DNA of 20,627 nt from JBBKXP01 sp038251315 (GCA_038251315.1 JBBSBK010000067.1:1-20627), one strand, 5' to 3'; positions 7,727-15,679 are shown, numbered from the stretch's first letter. Numbers and translations are program-made. Notes: a model not told the origin generated them from the letters alone.

Positions 7727-8723
7727 AATCGGCCTTTGCCATCATCACCGCCAGATCGCGGATTTTGACGGTGGCGGTCCAGCCCAGCACGTCGCGGGCC
7801 TTGGACGGGTCGCCGATCAGCAGATCGACCTCGGCAGGGCGAAAGAACTTTTCGCTGACGGTGATGACCGTCTTGCCGCTTTTGCGGTCGACCGCGCGTT
7901 CGGAGACGCCGCTGCCGGTCCAGTCCAGATCCATGTCCAGCGCGCCGGCGGCAAAGGTCACGAAATCACGGATCGTCGTGGTGACGCCGGTGGCCAGCAC
8001 GTAATCATCGGCCTTGTCCTGTTGCAGCATCCGCCACATGCCTTCGACGTAATCGCCGGCAAAGCCCCAGTCGCGCCGGGCGTCCATATTGCCCAAGGTC
8101 ACCGGCTCGTTGCCGCCGCGCGCCAACCGGGCCAGCCCGAGGGTGATCTTGCGGGTGACGAATTCCTTGCCGCGCAGCGGGCTTTCGTGGTTGAACAGGA
8201 TGCCGCTTGACGCATGCATCCCGAAACTTTCGCGGTAGTTGGCGGTGATGTAATGGCCATAGACCTTGGCCACACCGTAAGGCGAGCGGGGGTAAAGCCG
8301 CGTCGTTTCCTTTTGCGGCACCTCCTGCACCAGCCCGAACATTTCCGAGGTCGAGGCCTGATAGAACCGCGTGTCGGGTTTCATCGTGCGCAGGGTGTCA
8401 AGGATGCGCACCACGCCCATCGCGTTCACATCGCCCGCATAGATCGGCAGATCCCAGGACGAGCCGACGAAACTTTGTGCCGCAAGGTTGTAGAACTCAT
8501 CGACCGGATTGTCGCGGATCACCCGGAAGATGTTGTTCATCTCGGCCAGATCGAATTCGTGCAGATGCACATCGCTGGCGGCACCGACATGTTCAAGGCG
8601 CACCATCTCGGGCTGCGAAATCCGCCGCACGCCGCCATGCACCTCATAGCCTTTGTCGAGCAAGAGCCGCGCCAGATAGGATCCGTCCTGTCCGGTAATC
8701 CCGGTGATGAATGCCTTTTTCAT
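7710..8723 (-). CDS. gmd: GDP-mannose 4,6-dehydratase
   Basis: This 337-aa extended SDR enzyme converts GDP-D-mannose to GDP-4-keto-6-deoxy-D-mannose, the precursor of GDP-fucose, GDP-rhamnose, GDP-perosamine and related sugars. GITGQDGSYLA (8-18) is the NADP-binding turn. STSEMFG (124-130) and YPRSPYGVAK (144-153, with the Y149/K153 pair) supply the catalytic residues. FNHESPLRGKEFVTRKIT (177-194) is diagnostic for Gmd. It is slightly shorter than common Gmd proteins. The start at 8723 gives the canonical M-K-K-A-F-I-T-G; AGGAG lies 12 nt upstream and an AGG is nearer. It is first in the leftward operon and overlaps the next gene. No reductase, epimerase or aminotransferase that would use its product is in the window. 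Confidence 0.95.
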   Translation of the reverse strand: MKKAFITGITGQDGSYLARLLLDKGYEVHGGVRRISQPEMVRLEHVGAASDVHLHEFDLAEMNNIFRVIRDNPVDEFYNLAAQSFVGSSWDLPIYAGDVNAMGVVRILDTLRTMKPDTRFYQASTSEMFGLVQEVPQKETTRLYPRSPYGVAKVYGHYITANYRESFGMHASSGILFNHESPLRGKEFVTRKITLGLARLARGGNEPVTLGNMDARRDWGFAGDYVEGMWRMLQQDKADDYVLATGVTTTIRDFVTFAAGALDMDLDWTGSGVSERAVDRKSGKTVITVSEKFFRPAEVDLLIGDPSKARDVLGWTATVKIRDLAVMMAKADYDALG

Positions 8724-8810
8724 GCCTATCCAAAGCTCCTTGCATTGCGTTTCGAACGGCCTTTCACGGTGCCGCGCACGCGAGGGTGATATCCATGCGC
8801 AAGGGGGGCT

Positions 8811-8838
8811 GCAAACGGTTTATCCCGGCGGCAAACGG
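8811..8838. repeat. Direct repeat GCAAACGG, 20-bp period
   Basis: GCAAACGG occurs at 8811-8818 and 8831-8838, with starts exactly 20 bp apart, about two helical turns. This is the geometry of same-face binding by a dimeric or tandem regulator. It lies in the presumed gmd leader, about 90-115 bp upstream of the start codon. Confidence 0.3.
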
Positions 8839-8885
8839 CTGTCGGCGGCGTCGCGCACCCCGCCTTCGACAGCCCATCCGGGCGA

Positions 8886-8897
8886 TATGTTTACATA
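8886..8897. promoter_or_regulatory. Palindrome TATGTTTACATA, possible operator
   Basis: A 5-bp inverted repeat (TATGT, TT, ACATA) lies 7 bp from the candidate -10 box, on the downstream side of the leftward promoter. It could bind a dimeric regulator. I do not recognise it as a known regulator's site. Confidence 0.25.
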
Positions 8898-8903
8898 ATC
8901 TTC

Positions 8904-8909
8904 ATTATA
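8904..8909 (-). promoter_or_regulatory. Candidate -10 box for the gmd operon
   Basis: The minus strand reads GTATAATG here, a perfect sigma-70 -10 hexamer in an AT-rich island. No matching -35 hexamer is present 16-18 bp upstream (the region is GC-rich), so an activator may be needed. The implied leader to the gmd start is about 170 nt, which is long. Confidence 0.35.
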
Positions 8910-9066
8910 CGCTCCATTGCGGCCCGCCCTCCCCCTGGCCCTCTGCCTGCGGCAGGACCGGCCTGCACATGAGCGCGCGACTGCACCGCAGCGCCGCCCG
9001 GCCCGCCGACATTTAGCCGCTGACGCTGGCGTTGATTCGCGCTAAGCCCTGTCGAACCGTTCCGAA

Positions 9067-9072
9067 AAAGGA
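9067..9072 (+). promoter_or_regulatory. Strong ribosome binding site for the 1032-aa gene
   Basis: AAAGGA ends 6 nt before the ATG at 9079, which fixes that start. An out-of-frame ATG begins inside it at 9072. Confidence 0.6.
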
Positions 9073-9078
9073 TGTCCT

Positions 9079-12000
9079 ATGGGCCGCCACCGCAATCCTG
9101 ACGCTGCCCCCGACGCTGTCCCCGGCAGCAACCCCAAGTCCAAACGGCACATTTTTCCGGGCGCAGGCCCTTCGGCGATCCGCGACATGGGATCGCCGCC
9201 GGATTATGCGGCCATTTTCCCCGATGTCGGCGCGGCGCGCCAATCGGGGGTGATCCTCGATCCGGCACTGCACTTCGCGCTTTACGGCCATCAGCAGGGG
9301 CGGCATTTTCTGGCCCGGCTCAAGGATGACATCAGCAACGTCATCGTCATCTCGCCCAGCCACGGCAAGGAATGCGGGATCGGCGAATACGGGCGGTATC
9401 TGGCCAGCCAGTTCGCGGCGATGGGTGAAACCGTGCGCGTCCTGCGCACCTCGGGTGCGGTGCGCGATCTGGACGATGCGGTTCTTGACGGCGCGCTGGT
9501 CATCGTCAACCACGGTCCGGGGCTGTTCGACGGGCTGAACCCGCGGCTGAGCCAGGGGGAATCCACCACCCAGCTTTTGCACAATCTCGAGGTGCTGGGC
9601 CGCGACAAGGGCTGCGTGCCCATCATCATCCACCACTCGCTGCTCGATACCGATCATCACCTGCTGTACAGTCGGCAGAACCAGATCCTGCAATCGGGGA
9701 TCACCGAGGTCAGTTTCGTCTCATCGGCGGCGCGGCATTTCTTCATGTCGGCACTGGAGCTGGGGATATCGCCGGTCGATGTCCCCGATCACGACTACAG
9801 CCCCGACCGCGACACCCGCCCCGAGGTGATCGGCTTTTTCGGGTTCTACCAGTATGGCGGCAAGGATTTCGATTCGCTGTTCCATCTGGCCAAGGAGTTG
9901 CGCGCCAAGATCGTCGGCAGCGTCGCCACCGTCAGCCCCCTTGAGGCTGACAAGCTGGAAACATCGCTGGACGACAGCGGGATCGACCACGAATTCGGGC
10001 GCGGCTGGGTCACCGACGACGAACTGATGACCCGCCTGCTGGAATCCGATTACTTTTACCTGCCGCAGAACGACTACGACCACTGGAACAATTCGGCCAC
10101 CGCCCGCTTTGTCACCAACCTTGACCGGCCGCTGTTCCTGCCGCCGCATCAGCCCTTTCTTGACATGGCCGACGGCGCGATCTTTGCCACCAAGACCGAC
10201 CTGCCCCGGATCGCCGCCTATTTCCGCGAACCGCAGCATTACGATACGGCGGTGGCGCGGGTGCAGGCCTTTCGCAAACGCGCCCAGATGCGCCATACCG
10301 CGACGATATTGCGCCATGACGTGATCGACGTGCTGGGCGACATGTCGCGGCAACTGCTGCTGGGGGCGAACGAGACGTCCTATGAGCGTTATCTCGAACT
10401 GGGTGCGGCGGCCCGCAAGGATTTCGCAGCAGCCCTCGGCGTTTCTGAGGCCCACGTCGCCGGTGCCTGCCACGCGCTTTATCGCGCCCCGGCACCCAAA
10501 CAGTTCTGGCGCAAGCATTACGAACTGGGCGATCTGATCTTTCCGACCCTGCTGGAAAGCCTGTACGCCATCTTTATGGCGATCTGCAAACGGATGCCCG
10601 ACGTCGCTGAAATCGACGAGATCACCGCCGTCGCTGCCAAAGCGCAGGTGCCCGAGGCGCTGCACGCGGCCATCCTGCTGGCGCTGGCGCAGGCGGGAAC
10701 CACCTTTAACAGCCACGACACCGTGCTTTTGGAAAACGGCGCGGTGGTCGACTGGGAGGCGCAGATCACGGCGGCGCGGATCGCCGCCTTTGCCCAGGCC
10801 AAACAGGACCGGCAGACGGCCATCGCCGCCGACCCGACCCCGCGCGCACCCTGCCCGCCCGCCATCACCAATGTGCTGGAACTGCTTGTCCTGCCCGCCG
10901 CCCAAAGCCGGGCCCGCAAGGCCCCCGTCGATCTGTCGCGCCTCGATCTGGAATGGGTCCAGGCCGCCCCCAGTCTGATCGCGCGGTTTGACAGGCTGGC
11001 GCAGACCTTCAGCGATGCCGACCTCAGCATGGCCGAGGCGCTGGTGTTCGATTTCCTGCAACCGGCCGCGATCAATGCCGGCGTGCGCGACTATACGGTC
11101 GAGGATTTCGTCTATCTGGACGGTGACAGCTTTCTTGTGAATGCCGTGCGCTGCATCGACAAACGCGACCCTTTCGCGATCGAGATCATGGTGCTGCAGA
11201 CCTTCCTGGCCGCCTATGGCAAGGTGCCGCTGCTGCAGCACCTGCTGGACCGGGGCGGGCGCAGGGTGCAGATCGCCGGACTGGACAGCTTTGCGATGTC
11301 GCGGATTCCTGCGGATTTCGACCTGTTCATCCAGAACATGCGCGACCCGCTGTTCGGGTTGATCGACCGGCGGAATGCCTATGAAATCCTGCGCCGCAAC
11401 AACGAACGCTGGTGGCTGGCCAACCATGCCGAGCGTGGCAAGCTGTGGACTGCGACCAACCAGAACATGCGGCATCTGATGCTGGCCTACAATGCGCTGG
11501 ATGCCGCCGTCAGCACCGCCGGGGCGCCGTCACTGCCGCAGGGAAAGATGGCGCGCTATATCACCAGGGACGGGTCACTGACCGATTTCAAAAGTCTGGC
11601 CGCGCATTGCGAGCCGGTCCCGGCGGGCCGCTGGACAGCGATCTCGGACCTGCGCAAGGATTCTGCCGCCCTGCGCAATTTTCACCCGGTCGAGGCCGAC
11701 GGGGCCTGGTCGGACGGCAACGACAGCCTGATCTGTCTGACCCTGCGGGCGGCGGATGACTCAGCAAGCCCCCTGGTAAATCCCCTGGTAAATCCTCTGG
11801 CAAATCCTCTGGTTCTGGCCAGCTCTCTGGCCGACATGTTTCCCGGGATCGCGACAGACCGCCCGAACCTGCTTTTGGAGATGAGCTTTGTCGGATCGGG
11901 GGTGCTGGGGCGGCGCCAGATGAGGGCCATCGTCAATCACACCGTGCCCGGCACCGGGGGCCGTTGGGTCAGCACCGAGGCCGAAGTCAGCGTCGGCAGC

Positions 12001-12177
12001 GATGCGCCGCTTGTCATGGTGATCCCCTGCGCGGCGCTGCGGATCGGGGCGGATATCGTGATCCAGCTCAGACTGTCCGCCAGCGCCAACCCGCAGGCCC
12101 TGGGCATGTCGTCGGACGGGCGCGACCTGGGGGCCTTTGTGCGGCGCGTCGGGCTGTTCCTGCCGGATGCGCCCTGA
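9079..12177 (+). CDS. Atypical GT-B-like glycosyltransferase, multidomain (1032 aa)
   Basis: Residues ~42-76 resemble the PDV/HY/G-x-x-x-GR module found on alphaproteobacterial glycan and RTX proteins (IFPDVGAARQSG, later HFALYGHQQGRHF). Residues ~86-415 look like a GT-B glycosyltransferase: ECGIGEYGRYLASQFAAMG (98-116) is the GT4-like acceptor-side turn, a second Rossmann-like half starts at IGFFGFYQYGGKDF (251-264), and YLPQNDYDHWNNSATARF (327-344) sits where the donor site would be. I do not find the usual E-x7-E. Residues ~430-820 are mainly helical and unrecognised. Residues ~845-1030 look like a beta-sandwich (HPVEADGAW near its start) interrupted by PLVN repeats. No signal peptide is seen. 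One base separates its stop from the sulfotransferase start. A glycosyltransferase role is inferred from fold-like features and context. Confidence 0.65.
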   Translation: MGRHRNPDAAPDAVPGSNPKSKRHIFPGAGPSAIRDMGSPPDYAAIFPDVGAARQSGVILDPALHFALYGHQQGRHFLARLKDDISNVIVISPSHGKECGIGEYGRYLASQFAAMGETVRVLRTSGAVRDLDDAVLDGALVIVNHGPGLFDGLNPRLSQGESTTQLLHNLEVLGRDKGCVPIIIHHSLLDTDHHLLYSRQNQILQSGITEVSFVSSAARHFFMSALELGISPVDVPDHDYSPDRDTRPEVIGFFGFYQYGGKDFDSLFHLAKELRAKIVGSVATVSPLEADKLETSLDDSGIDHEFGRGWVTDDELMTRLLESDYFYLPQNDYDHWNNSATARFVTNLDRPLFLPPHQPFLDMADGAIFATKTDLPRIAAYFREPQHYDTAVARVQAFRKRAQMRHTATILRHDVIDVLGDMSRQLLLGANETSYERYLELGAAARKDFAAALGVSEAHVAGACHALYRAPAPKQFWRKHYELGDLIFPTLLESLYAIFMAICKRMPDVAEIDEITAVAAKAQVPEALHAAILLALAQAGTTFNSHDTVLLENGAVVDWEAQITAARIAAFAQAKQDRQTAIAADPTPRAPCPPAITNVLELLVLPAAQSRARKAPVDLSRLDLEWVQAAPSLIARFDRLAQTFSDADLSMAEALVFDFLQPAAINAGVRDYTVEDFVYLDGDSFLVNAVRCIDKRDPFAIEIMVLQTFLAAYGKVPLLQHLLDRGGRRVQIAGLDSFAMSRIPADFDLFIQNMRDPLFGLIDRRNAYEILRRNNERWWLANHAERGKLWTATNQNMRHLMLAYNALDAAVSTAGAPSLPQGKMARYITRDGSLTDFKSLAAHCEPVPAGRWTAISDLRKDSAALRNFHPVEADGAWSDGNDSLICLTLRAADDSASPLVNPLVNPLANPLVLASSLADMFPGIATDRPNLLLEMSFVGSGVLGRRQMRAIVNHTVPGTGGRWVSTEAEVSVGSDAPLVMVIPCAALRIGADIVIQLRLSASANPQALGMSSDGRDLGAFVRRVGLFLPDAP
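11770..11814 (+). repeat. 12-bp coding minisatellite (PLVN repeats)
   Basis: There are 3.75 copies of a 12-bp unit (CCCCTGGTAAAT, with C/T and T/C variants). They encode P-L-V-N, P-L-V-N, P-L-A-N, P-L-V within the C-terminal beta-sandwich of the 1032-aa protein, probably in a surface loop. The first two units are identical, which suggests recent slippage. Copy number changes would not shift the frame. Confidence 0.85.
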
Positions 12178-12178
12178 G

Positions 12179-13627
12179 ATGACCGCCACCACAGCCACCC
12201 CGCGCCGCCGGTTTCTGATCGTGGTCGGATTGCCGAAATCCGGCACGACGTTTCTGTATGCCCAGTGCCATGCGATGCCCGATCACTTCAACATGCCCAT
12301 CGGCATCAAGGAAATCGGCTATTTCCGCGGGGCCAGCAACCTGCCGGGCTATCTGGCGTATTTCGCCCCCGACGACGGCCGGGTCATGGTCGATGCCACG
12401 CCGGTGTACATCGACGACGCTGGGGTCACGCTGGACAACATGGTCCGCGCCCTTGAGGGGCAGGATGTCCATATCGTGGTCTGCCTGCGCGAACCGCTGG
12501 AACGGGCCTATTCGCATTACCTGCACGATGTGGCGCAGAACTTTCTGACCTACGGGCTGTCGGATTACAGCATCTACAGCCCCTCGGTGCTGGCCCGGTA
12601 TCTGTATCCGCTGGCTGAACGGATCCGCGCCCTGCAGGCAGCCTTTGGTGCCGACCGCGTGCATGGTTTCGGCTTTGCCGGCGACAACACCGCCCTTGAG
12701 ACCGCGCTGCGCCGGTTTGCCGGGCTGCCGGCCGACTGGGCGTTCGACTATGGCCATAACCCCGCCCCCGGCTTTACCTCGCCGCGGGTGTTCTACAACG
12801 GTGACCGGGCGGTGACGGTCAGCCTGCGCGAGGGGGTGTTCACCCTGCCCGCCGGGCAGTTGCTGCTTGTCAACCGCCGGTTCAGCAAGCTGCGCCCCGG
12901 TATCTCGCCGCTGCTGGCCCAGACTTTTATGAATGGTCAAAGCAGCATCAACCGGGTGTTCGATACCACAAGGCTGTCGGATGCGACGCGCGAGACGATC
13001 CGGGCCGATTATGCCGCGACCTGCGCGCTTCTGGGGATGGCCGCATTGCCGGACACGCCGCCGCCCCTGCTGGTTTCAAAGGAATCCGACAGTCTGCCCC
13101 AAGATATCGCCGGCAAGCTGGAAAAGATCGGGACGCTGGACGACAGTATTGCCGATATCTTTGCCGCACCGCTGCGCAGTTCCGACGACGCCATCGTCGC
13201 CATGCCCGAACAGGACGTGGCGCTGGGGCGCGCCATTGCGCAGGCCAGGCTGATCTCGCGCAAACGCAGCGATAGCCTCACGGCCATCGTCGATCACATG
13301 TTCCACATCGTGATGACCTACGGACCTGCGACGAACTACATCGACAATCTTGCCGTCCAACTGGTCAGAACCCGGCGTTTCGATGATCTGCAGGCCATCA
13401 TGACGCGCTATGGCGGGATCAAGGGGATGGGCCGCCAGATCAAACTGGACAAGGTCCACAGCATTATGAAAGAGCCCCTGAACGCTGCGGAATGTGACCG
13501 CTTGTGCGCCATGGGCCTGACCATCGCGCCGGTGCCTGCCGACCCTGCCGCACCCGAAGCTGTCACGCCGCTGCTCCGCCCGCGCAAGCCCCTGCTTCAA
13601 AAAGAGCCCCGTGCGTCAAAAAAGTAG
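12179..13627 (+). CDS. Sulfotransferase with C-terminal extension (482 aa)
   Basis: RFLIVVGLPKSGTTFLYAQC (11-30) is the PAPS 5'-phosphosulfate loop. VDATPVY (71-77) and HIVVCLREPLERAYSHYLHD (98-117) supply the family's middle motif and the 3'-phosphate site. This is the larger, heparan-sulfate-type sulfotransferase group, unlike the two I-P-K-type enzymes in the window. Residues ~300-482 extend past the normal core and are unrecognised; they include a helical stretch (residues ~365-450) and a basic proline-rich tail. The ATG at 12179 starts one base after the previous stop (TGAGATG). Longer starts inside the previous gene (12137, 12167) would add residues without family similarity. It forms a two-gene operon with the 1032-aa gene and ends 6 bp from the convergent FkbM gene. 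Confidence 0.85.
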   Translation: MTATTATPRRRFLIVVGLPKSGTTFLYAQCHAMPDHFNMPIGIKEIGYFRGASNLPGYLAYFAPDDGRVMVDATPVYIDDAGVTLDNMVRALEGQDVHIVVCLREPLERAYSHYLHDVAQNFLTYGLSDYSIYSPSVLARYLYPLAERIRALQAAFGADRVHGFGFAGDNTALETALRRFAGLPADWAFDYGHNPAPGFTSPRVFYNGDRAVTVSLREGVFTLPAGQLLLVNRRFSKLRPGISPLLAQTFMNGQSSINRVFDTTRLSDATRETIRADYAATCALLGMAALPDTPPPLLVSKESDSLPQDIAGKLEKIGTLDDSIADIFAAPLRSSDDAIVAMPEQDVALGRAIAQARLISRKRSDSLTAIVDHMFHIVMTYGPATNYIDNLAVQLVRTRRFDDLQAIMTRYGGIKGMGRQIKLDKVHSIMKEPLNAAECDRLCAMGLTIAPVPADPAAPEAVTPLLRPRKPLLQKEPRASKK

Positions 13628-13633
13628 CCCGGG

Positions 13634-14560
13634 TTAAAGGAAACGCCGGTTCAGCCAGACCTGCGTGCCGTCCAGCAGGACGCCGTTGGGGTTGGGTGAC
13701 TGCGGCCTGTCGCGTGCGCACAGCCAGTCGTGTCCGGGCATCATCGCGCGCAGCAGGGCCTCGATCTCACCCGAATGGGTGCCGACATAAATCGCGCGGA
13801 CCCGCGCGTTCATCGCCTTGATCGCGGCCGCGATAACCTCGCCCTCGAACCCCTGAATGTCGAAATGGATCATGTCGATCAGGTCGTGGTCGCCCATCAG
13901 GTCGGGCAGGCTGTAGGCATCGACCAGACTGTATTCGCTGGGATATTTACCGACTGTATACATCCCCGGCCGGTCGGGGACCGGCTTGGCACGGATATCT
14001 TCAAGCAGTTTTGCGCGGTCCGTGCCGACTGCGCCCAGGGTCTTGAGGCCCCATTGCAGCGACGGGTCGGTGGCCACCGGGAACAGCGCGATACCGCTTT
14101 CGGCGGCAACGATGCCATGCACCGCGCGCCCCTGATCCGCACTGACACCGTTGTCGGCGAAATGGCGGTGCATGAATTCATATTTCTGCCGTTCCGCCTC
14201 GACCCCGACAATCGCGATCTGCGAAATCCCCAGTTGCCGCGCCGCACCGTATCCGGCCATGATCCACGGGCCCCAGCCGGCACCGCATTCCAGCATCGTG
14301 AACCGGTCGCGGCCACTGTCCTTGGCCGCCGTCGCCGCCCACAGCACCGGGATCCATTCCCAGTTATTGGTCTGCCTTGGTTTTTGCACACCGCCCTTGC
14401 CGGTCCAGTGACCGTTGAAATCGACGTGGCTGCGCTGGCCCATGAAATCAGCGATGAACGCCGGATCAGGCGTGCAGGGCACGTCGCGGAACCGCTCGAA
14501 AACCTTTGCCGACATGGGGCCGGCAATCTCGGTGGTGGACGCGTCAGGGGTATCGGACAT
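13634..14560 (-). CDS. FkbM-type methyltransferase, paralogue of the 3448-4341 gene
   Basis: This 308-aa methyltransferase has motif I MLECGAGWGPWIMAGYGAAR (89-108), VEAE (120-123), MIHFDIQGFEGEVI (230-243), YVGTHSGEIE (258-267) and LLDGTQVWLN (295-304). These match, in order and spacing, the landmarks of the FkbM protein in the first operon, but the N-terminal halves and inserts differ, so this is an old duplication. The start is taken at the ATG at 14560; a TTG two codons earlier is possible, and no strong Shine-Dalgarno supports either. It is the last gene of the second leftward group, 76 bp after the coiled-coil sulfotransferase gene, with its stop 6 bp from the convergent sulfotransferase stop. 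Sugar O-methylation is inferred. Confidence 0.85.
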   Translation of the reverse strand: MSDTPDASTTEIAGPMSAKVFERFRDVPCTPDPAFIADFMGQRSHVDFNGHWTGKGGVQKPRQTNNWEWIPVLWAATAAKDSGRDRFTMLECGAGWGPWIMAGYGAARQLGISQIAIVGVEAERQKYEFMHRHFADNGVSADQGRAVHGIVAAESGIALFPVATDPSLQWGLKTLGAVGTDRAKLLEDIRAKPVPDRPGMYTVGKYPSEYSLVDAYSLPDLMGDHDLIDMIHFDIQGFEGEVIAAAIKAMNARVRAIYVGTHSGEIEALLRAMMPGHDWLCARDRPQSPNPNGVLLDGTQVWLNRRFL

Positions 14561-14636
14561 GGTCAAGGTCTTTCGATGCAGGCGTTCCGGTTTTCAGTTC
14601 CACGGCAGCACGGCTTTGGAACACATTAAAATCTTG

Positions 14637-15572
14637 TCAGCCTCCTGCGGCCTTGATCTCGGCGATCTTGGCACGCAGTTCGACGACCTGCTTTTGCAGC
14701 GCCACATTGTCGTGCTTCATCTTGTCGGTTTCCAGCCGGGCACGGATTTGCGCGCTGCGCAGGGCGCGCGCCAGTATCGCGTTCACCTTGTCCGCACCCA
14801 GCAGCGACACCTCGTCGTCGTCGAACGGCAATCCGTTCTTGCCGATGGCATAATCGCCCATCTCGAACGTCGGGCCCTGCCATTTGCCACCCGGTGGCAC
14901 CGGATCAAGGCCAAGAAAGGCGAAATCGCGGGCATAGACCCGGGTGAACAGGTCAATCGTGTCCTGCGGGACGTGGGAAAACACCTCTTCCAGGCTGACC
15001 AGCCGCGCATCGGACGGGTTTTCGGGCGCAAAGGTCTCGCGCACGCCGTAGGTCTCTTCGACAAACCGTTCCAGAAAGTCGTTCAGCTGCTCGGTATCGA
15101 TCACCTCGTTGACCAGCAGTTTCCCCTGGGCGTCGTGCAGCCAGTCGAATTGCGGCGCCGACGCGGTCCGGCAATGCCATTCGATGAAATCGACAAAGGT
15201 CATCGCGCGCATCATCATCGAGATTGTGCTTTTGCCGTCGCGGCGGATGAAATGATAGGTGCTCAGCAACCGCTCCCAGGGGTTGCGGGTGAACGCAAAG
15301 CTGCGGAAACCGGCCCATTTTTCCGGCCCCATCACGCGCAGGAAATCGCGTGCCCGGGCATGGCCGTCATAGACCTTTTCGCGCGTCGCGGGCAGGATGT
15401 TCGCGGCGATGGCCTCGGGAATTCCGGGCACCAGATGGCTGCTTTGCCAGTCGTTCTGCACCGCGTCATCCCGCGTACCCAGCCGCAGCAGGGCGCGGGT
15501 GACCGTCGTTCCGGCGCATTTGGGGATATGGACGAACACAGACCGACGCGTTTCGGACAAAAGACTAACCAT
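14637..15572 (-). CDS. Sulfotransferase with C-terminal coiled coil
   Basis: This 311-aa Sulfotransfer_2-type enzyme has SVFVHIPKCAGTTVTRALL (11-29), the textbook I-P-K-x-A-G-T PAPS loop, and AFTRNPWERLLSTYHFI (93-109), the 3'-phosphate site with R-N-P-x-x-R and S-x-Y. The last ~45 residues (from about 265) are charged with regularly spaced leucines and valines (ALQKQVVELRAKIAEIKAAG) and look like a short coiled coil, perhaps for oligomerisation or partner binding. The ATG at 15572 is preferred because it places the PAPS loop near the N-terminus, as is normal; the frame is open 25 codons further but that part has no similarity. AAGGA lies 13 nt upstream. A 107-bp gap separates it from the preceding gene, so it may have its own promoter. 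Confidence 0.88.
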   Translation of the reverse strand: MVSLLSETRRSVFVHIPKCAGTTVTRALLRLGTRDDAVQNDWQSSHLVPGIPEAIAANILPATREKVYDGHARARDFLRVMGPEKWAGFRSFAFTRNPWERLLSTYHFIRRDGKSTISMMMRAMTFVDFIEWHCRTASAPQFDWLHDAQGKLLVNEVIDTEQLNDFLERFVEETYGVRETFAPENPSDARLVSLEEVFSHVPQDTIDLFTRVYARDFAFLGLDPVPPGGKWQGPTFEMGDYAIGKNGLPFDDDEVSLLGADKVNAILARALRSAQIRARLETDKMKHDNVALQKQVVELRAKIAEIKAAGG

Positions 15573-15679
15573 AGTGCCTGTACTTTCCTTGACCCAACCT
15601 CGATCCGATCTATGCCATGCCCGTGGCAAGAGAAAAAGAGTTGGCATTGCTGTCGGCCATGCGTTGCCCGCCGGCGGCG

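Larger units (their letters stand above)
8724..9078. promoter_or_regulatory. Divergent intergenic control region
   Basis: This 355-bp gap separates the gmd operon (leftward) from the 9079 gene pair (rightward), so both promoters should lie here. It holds an AT-rich island at about 8884-8912 within otherwise GC-rich DNA, a perfect TATAAT on the minus strand, a short palindrome, and a direct repeat spaced 20 bp apart. I see no convincing small gene. No promoter with two good boxes is evident for the rightward gene. Confidence 0.6.

Noticed and set aside
9014..9060. Rightward promoter for the 1032-aa gene
   Set aside because: CTGACG with TAAGCC at 17-bp spacing is a poor match in both boxes, no better than expected by chance.
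9721..11475. 584-codon open frame on the minus strand
   Set aside because: It is antisense to the middle of the 1032-aa gene, with low-complexity composition and no motif; the sense frame has clear family features and a strong ribosome binding site.
12137..12178. Longer start for the large sulfotransferase
   Set aside because: It would overlap the previous gene by 41 bp and add a cysteine-rich segment; the ATG at 12179 fits the tight TGAGATG junction.
14597..14622. GTTCCA/TGGAAC stem between two genes, possible terminator
   Set aside because: Only 6 bp with a 14-nt loop and no T-run in either direction; not enough to call.
15573..15647. 25-codon N-terminal extension of the coiled-coil sulfotransferase
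   Set aside because: The PAPS loop in this family lies close to the N-terminus, which the ATG at 15572 gives; the extension has no similarity.
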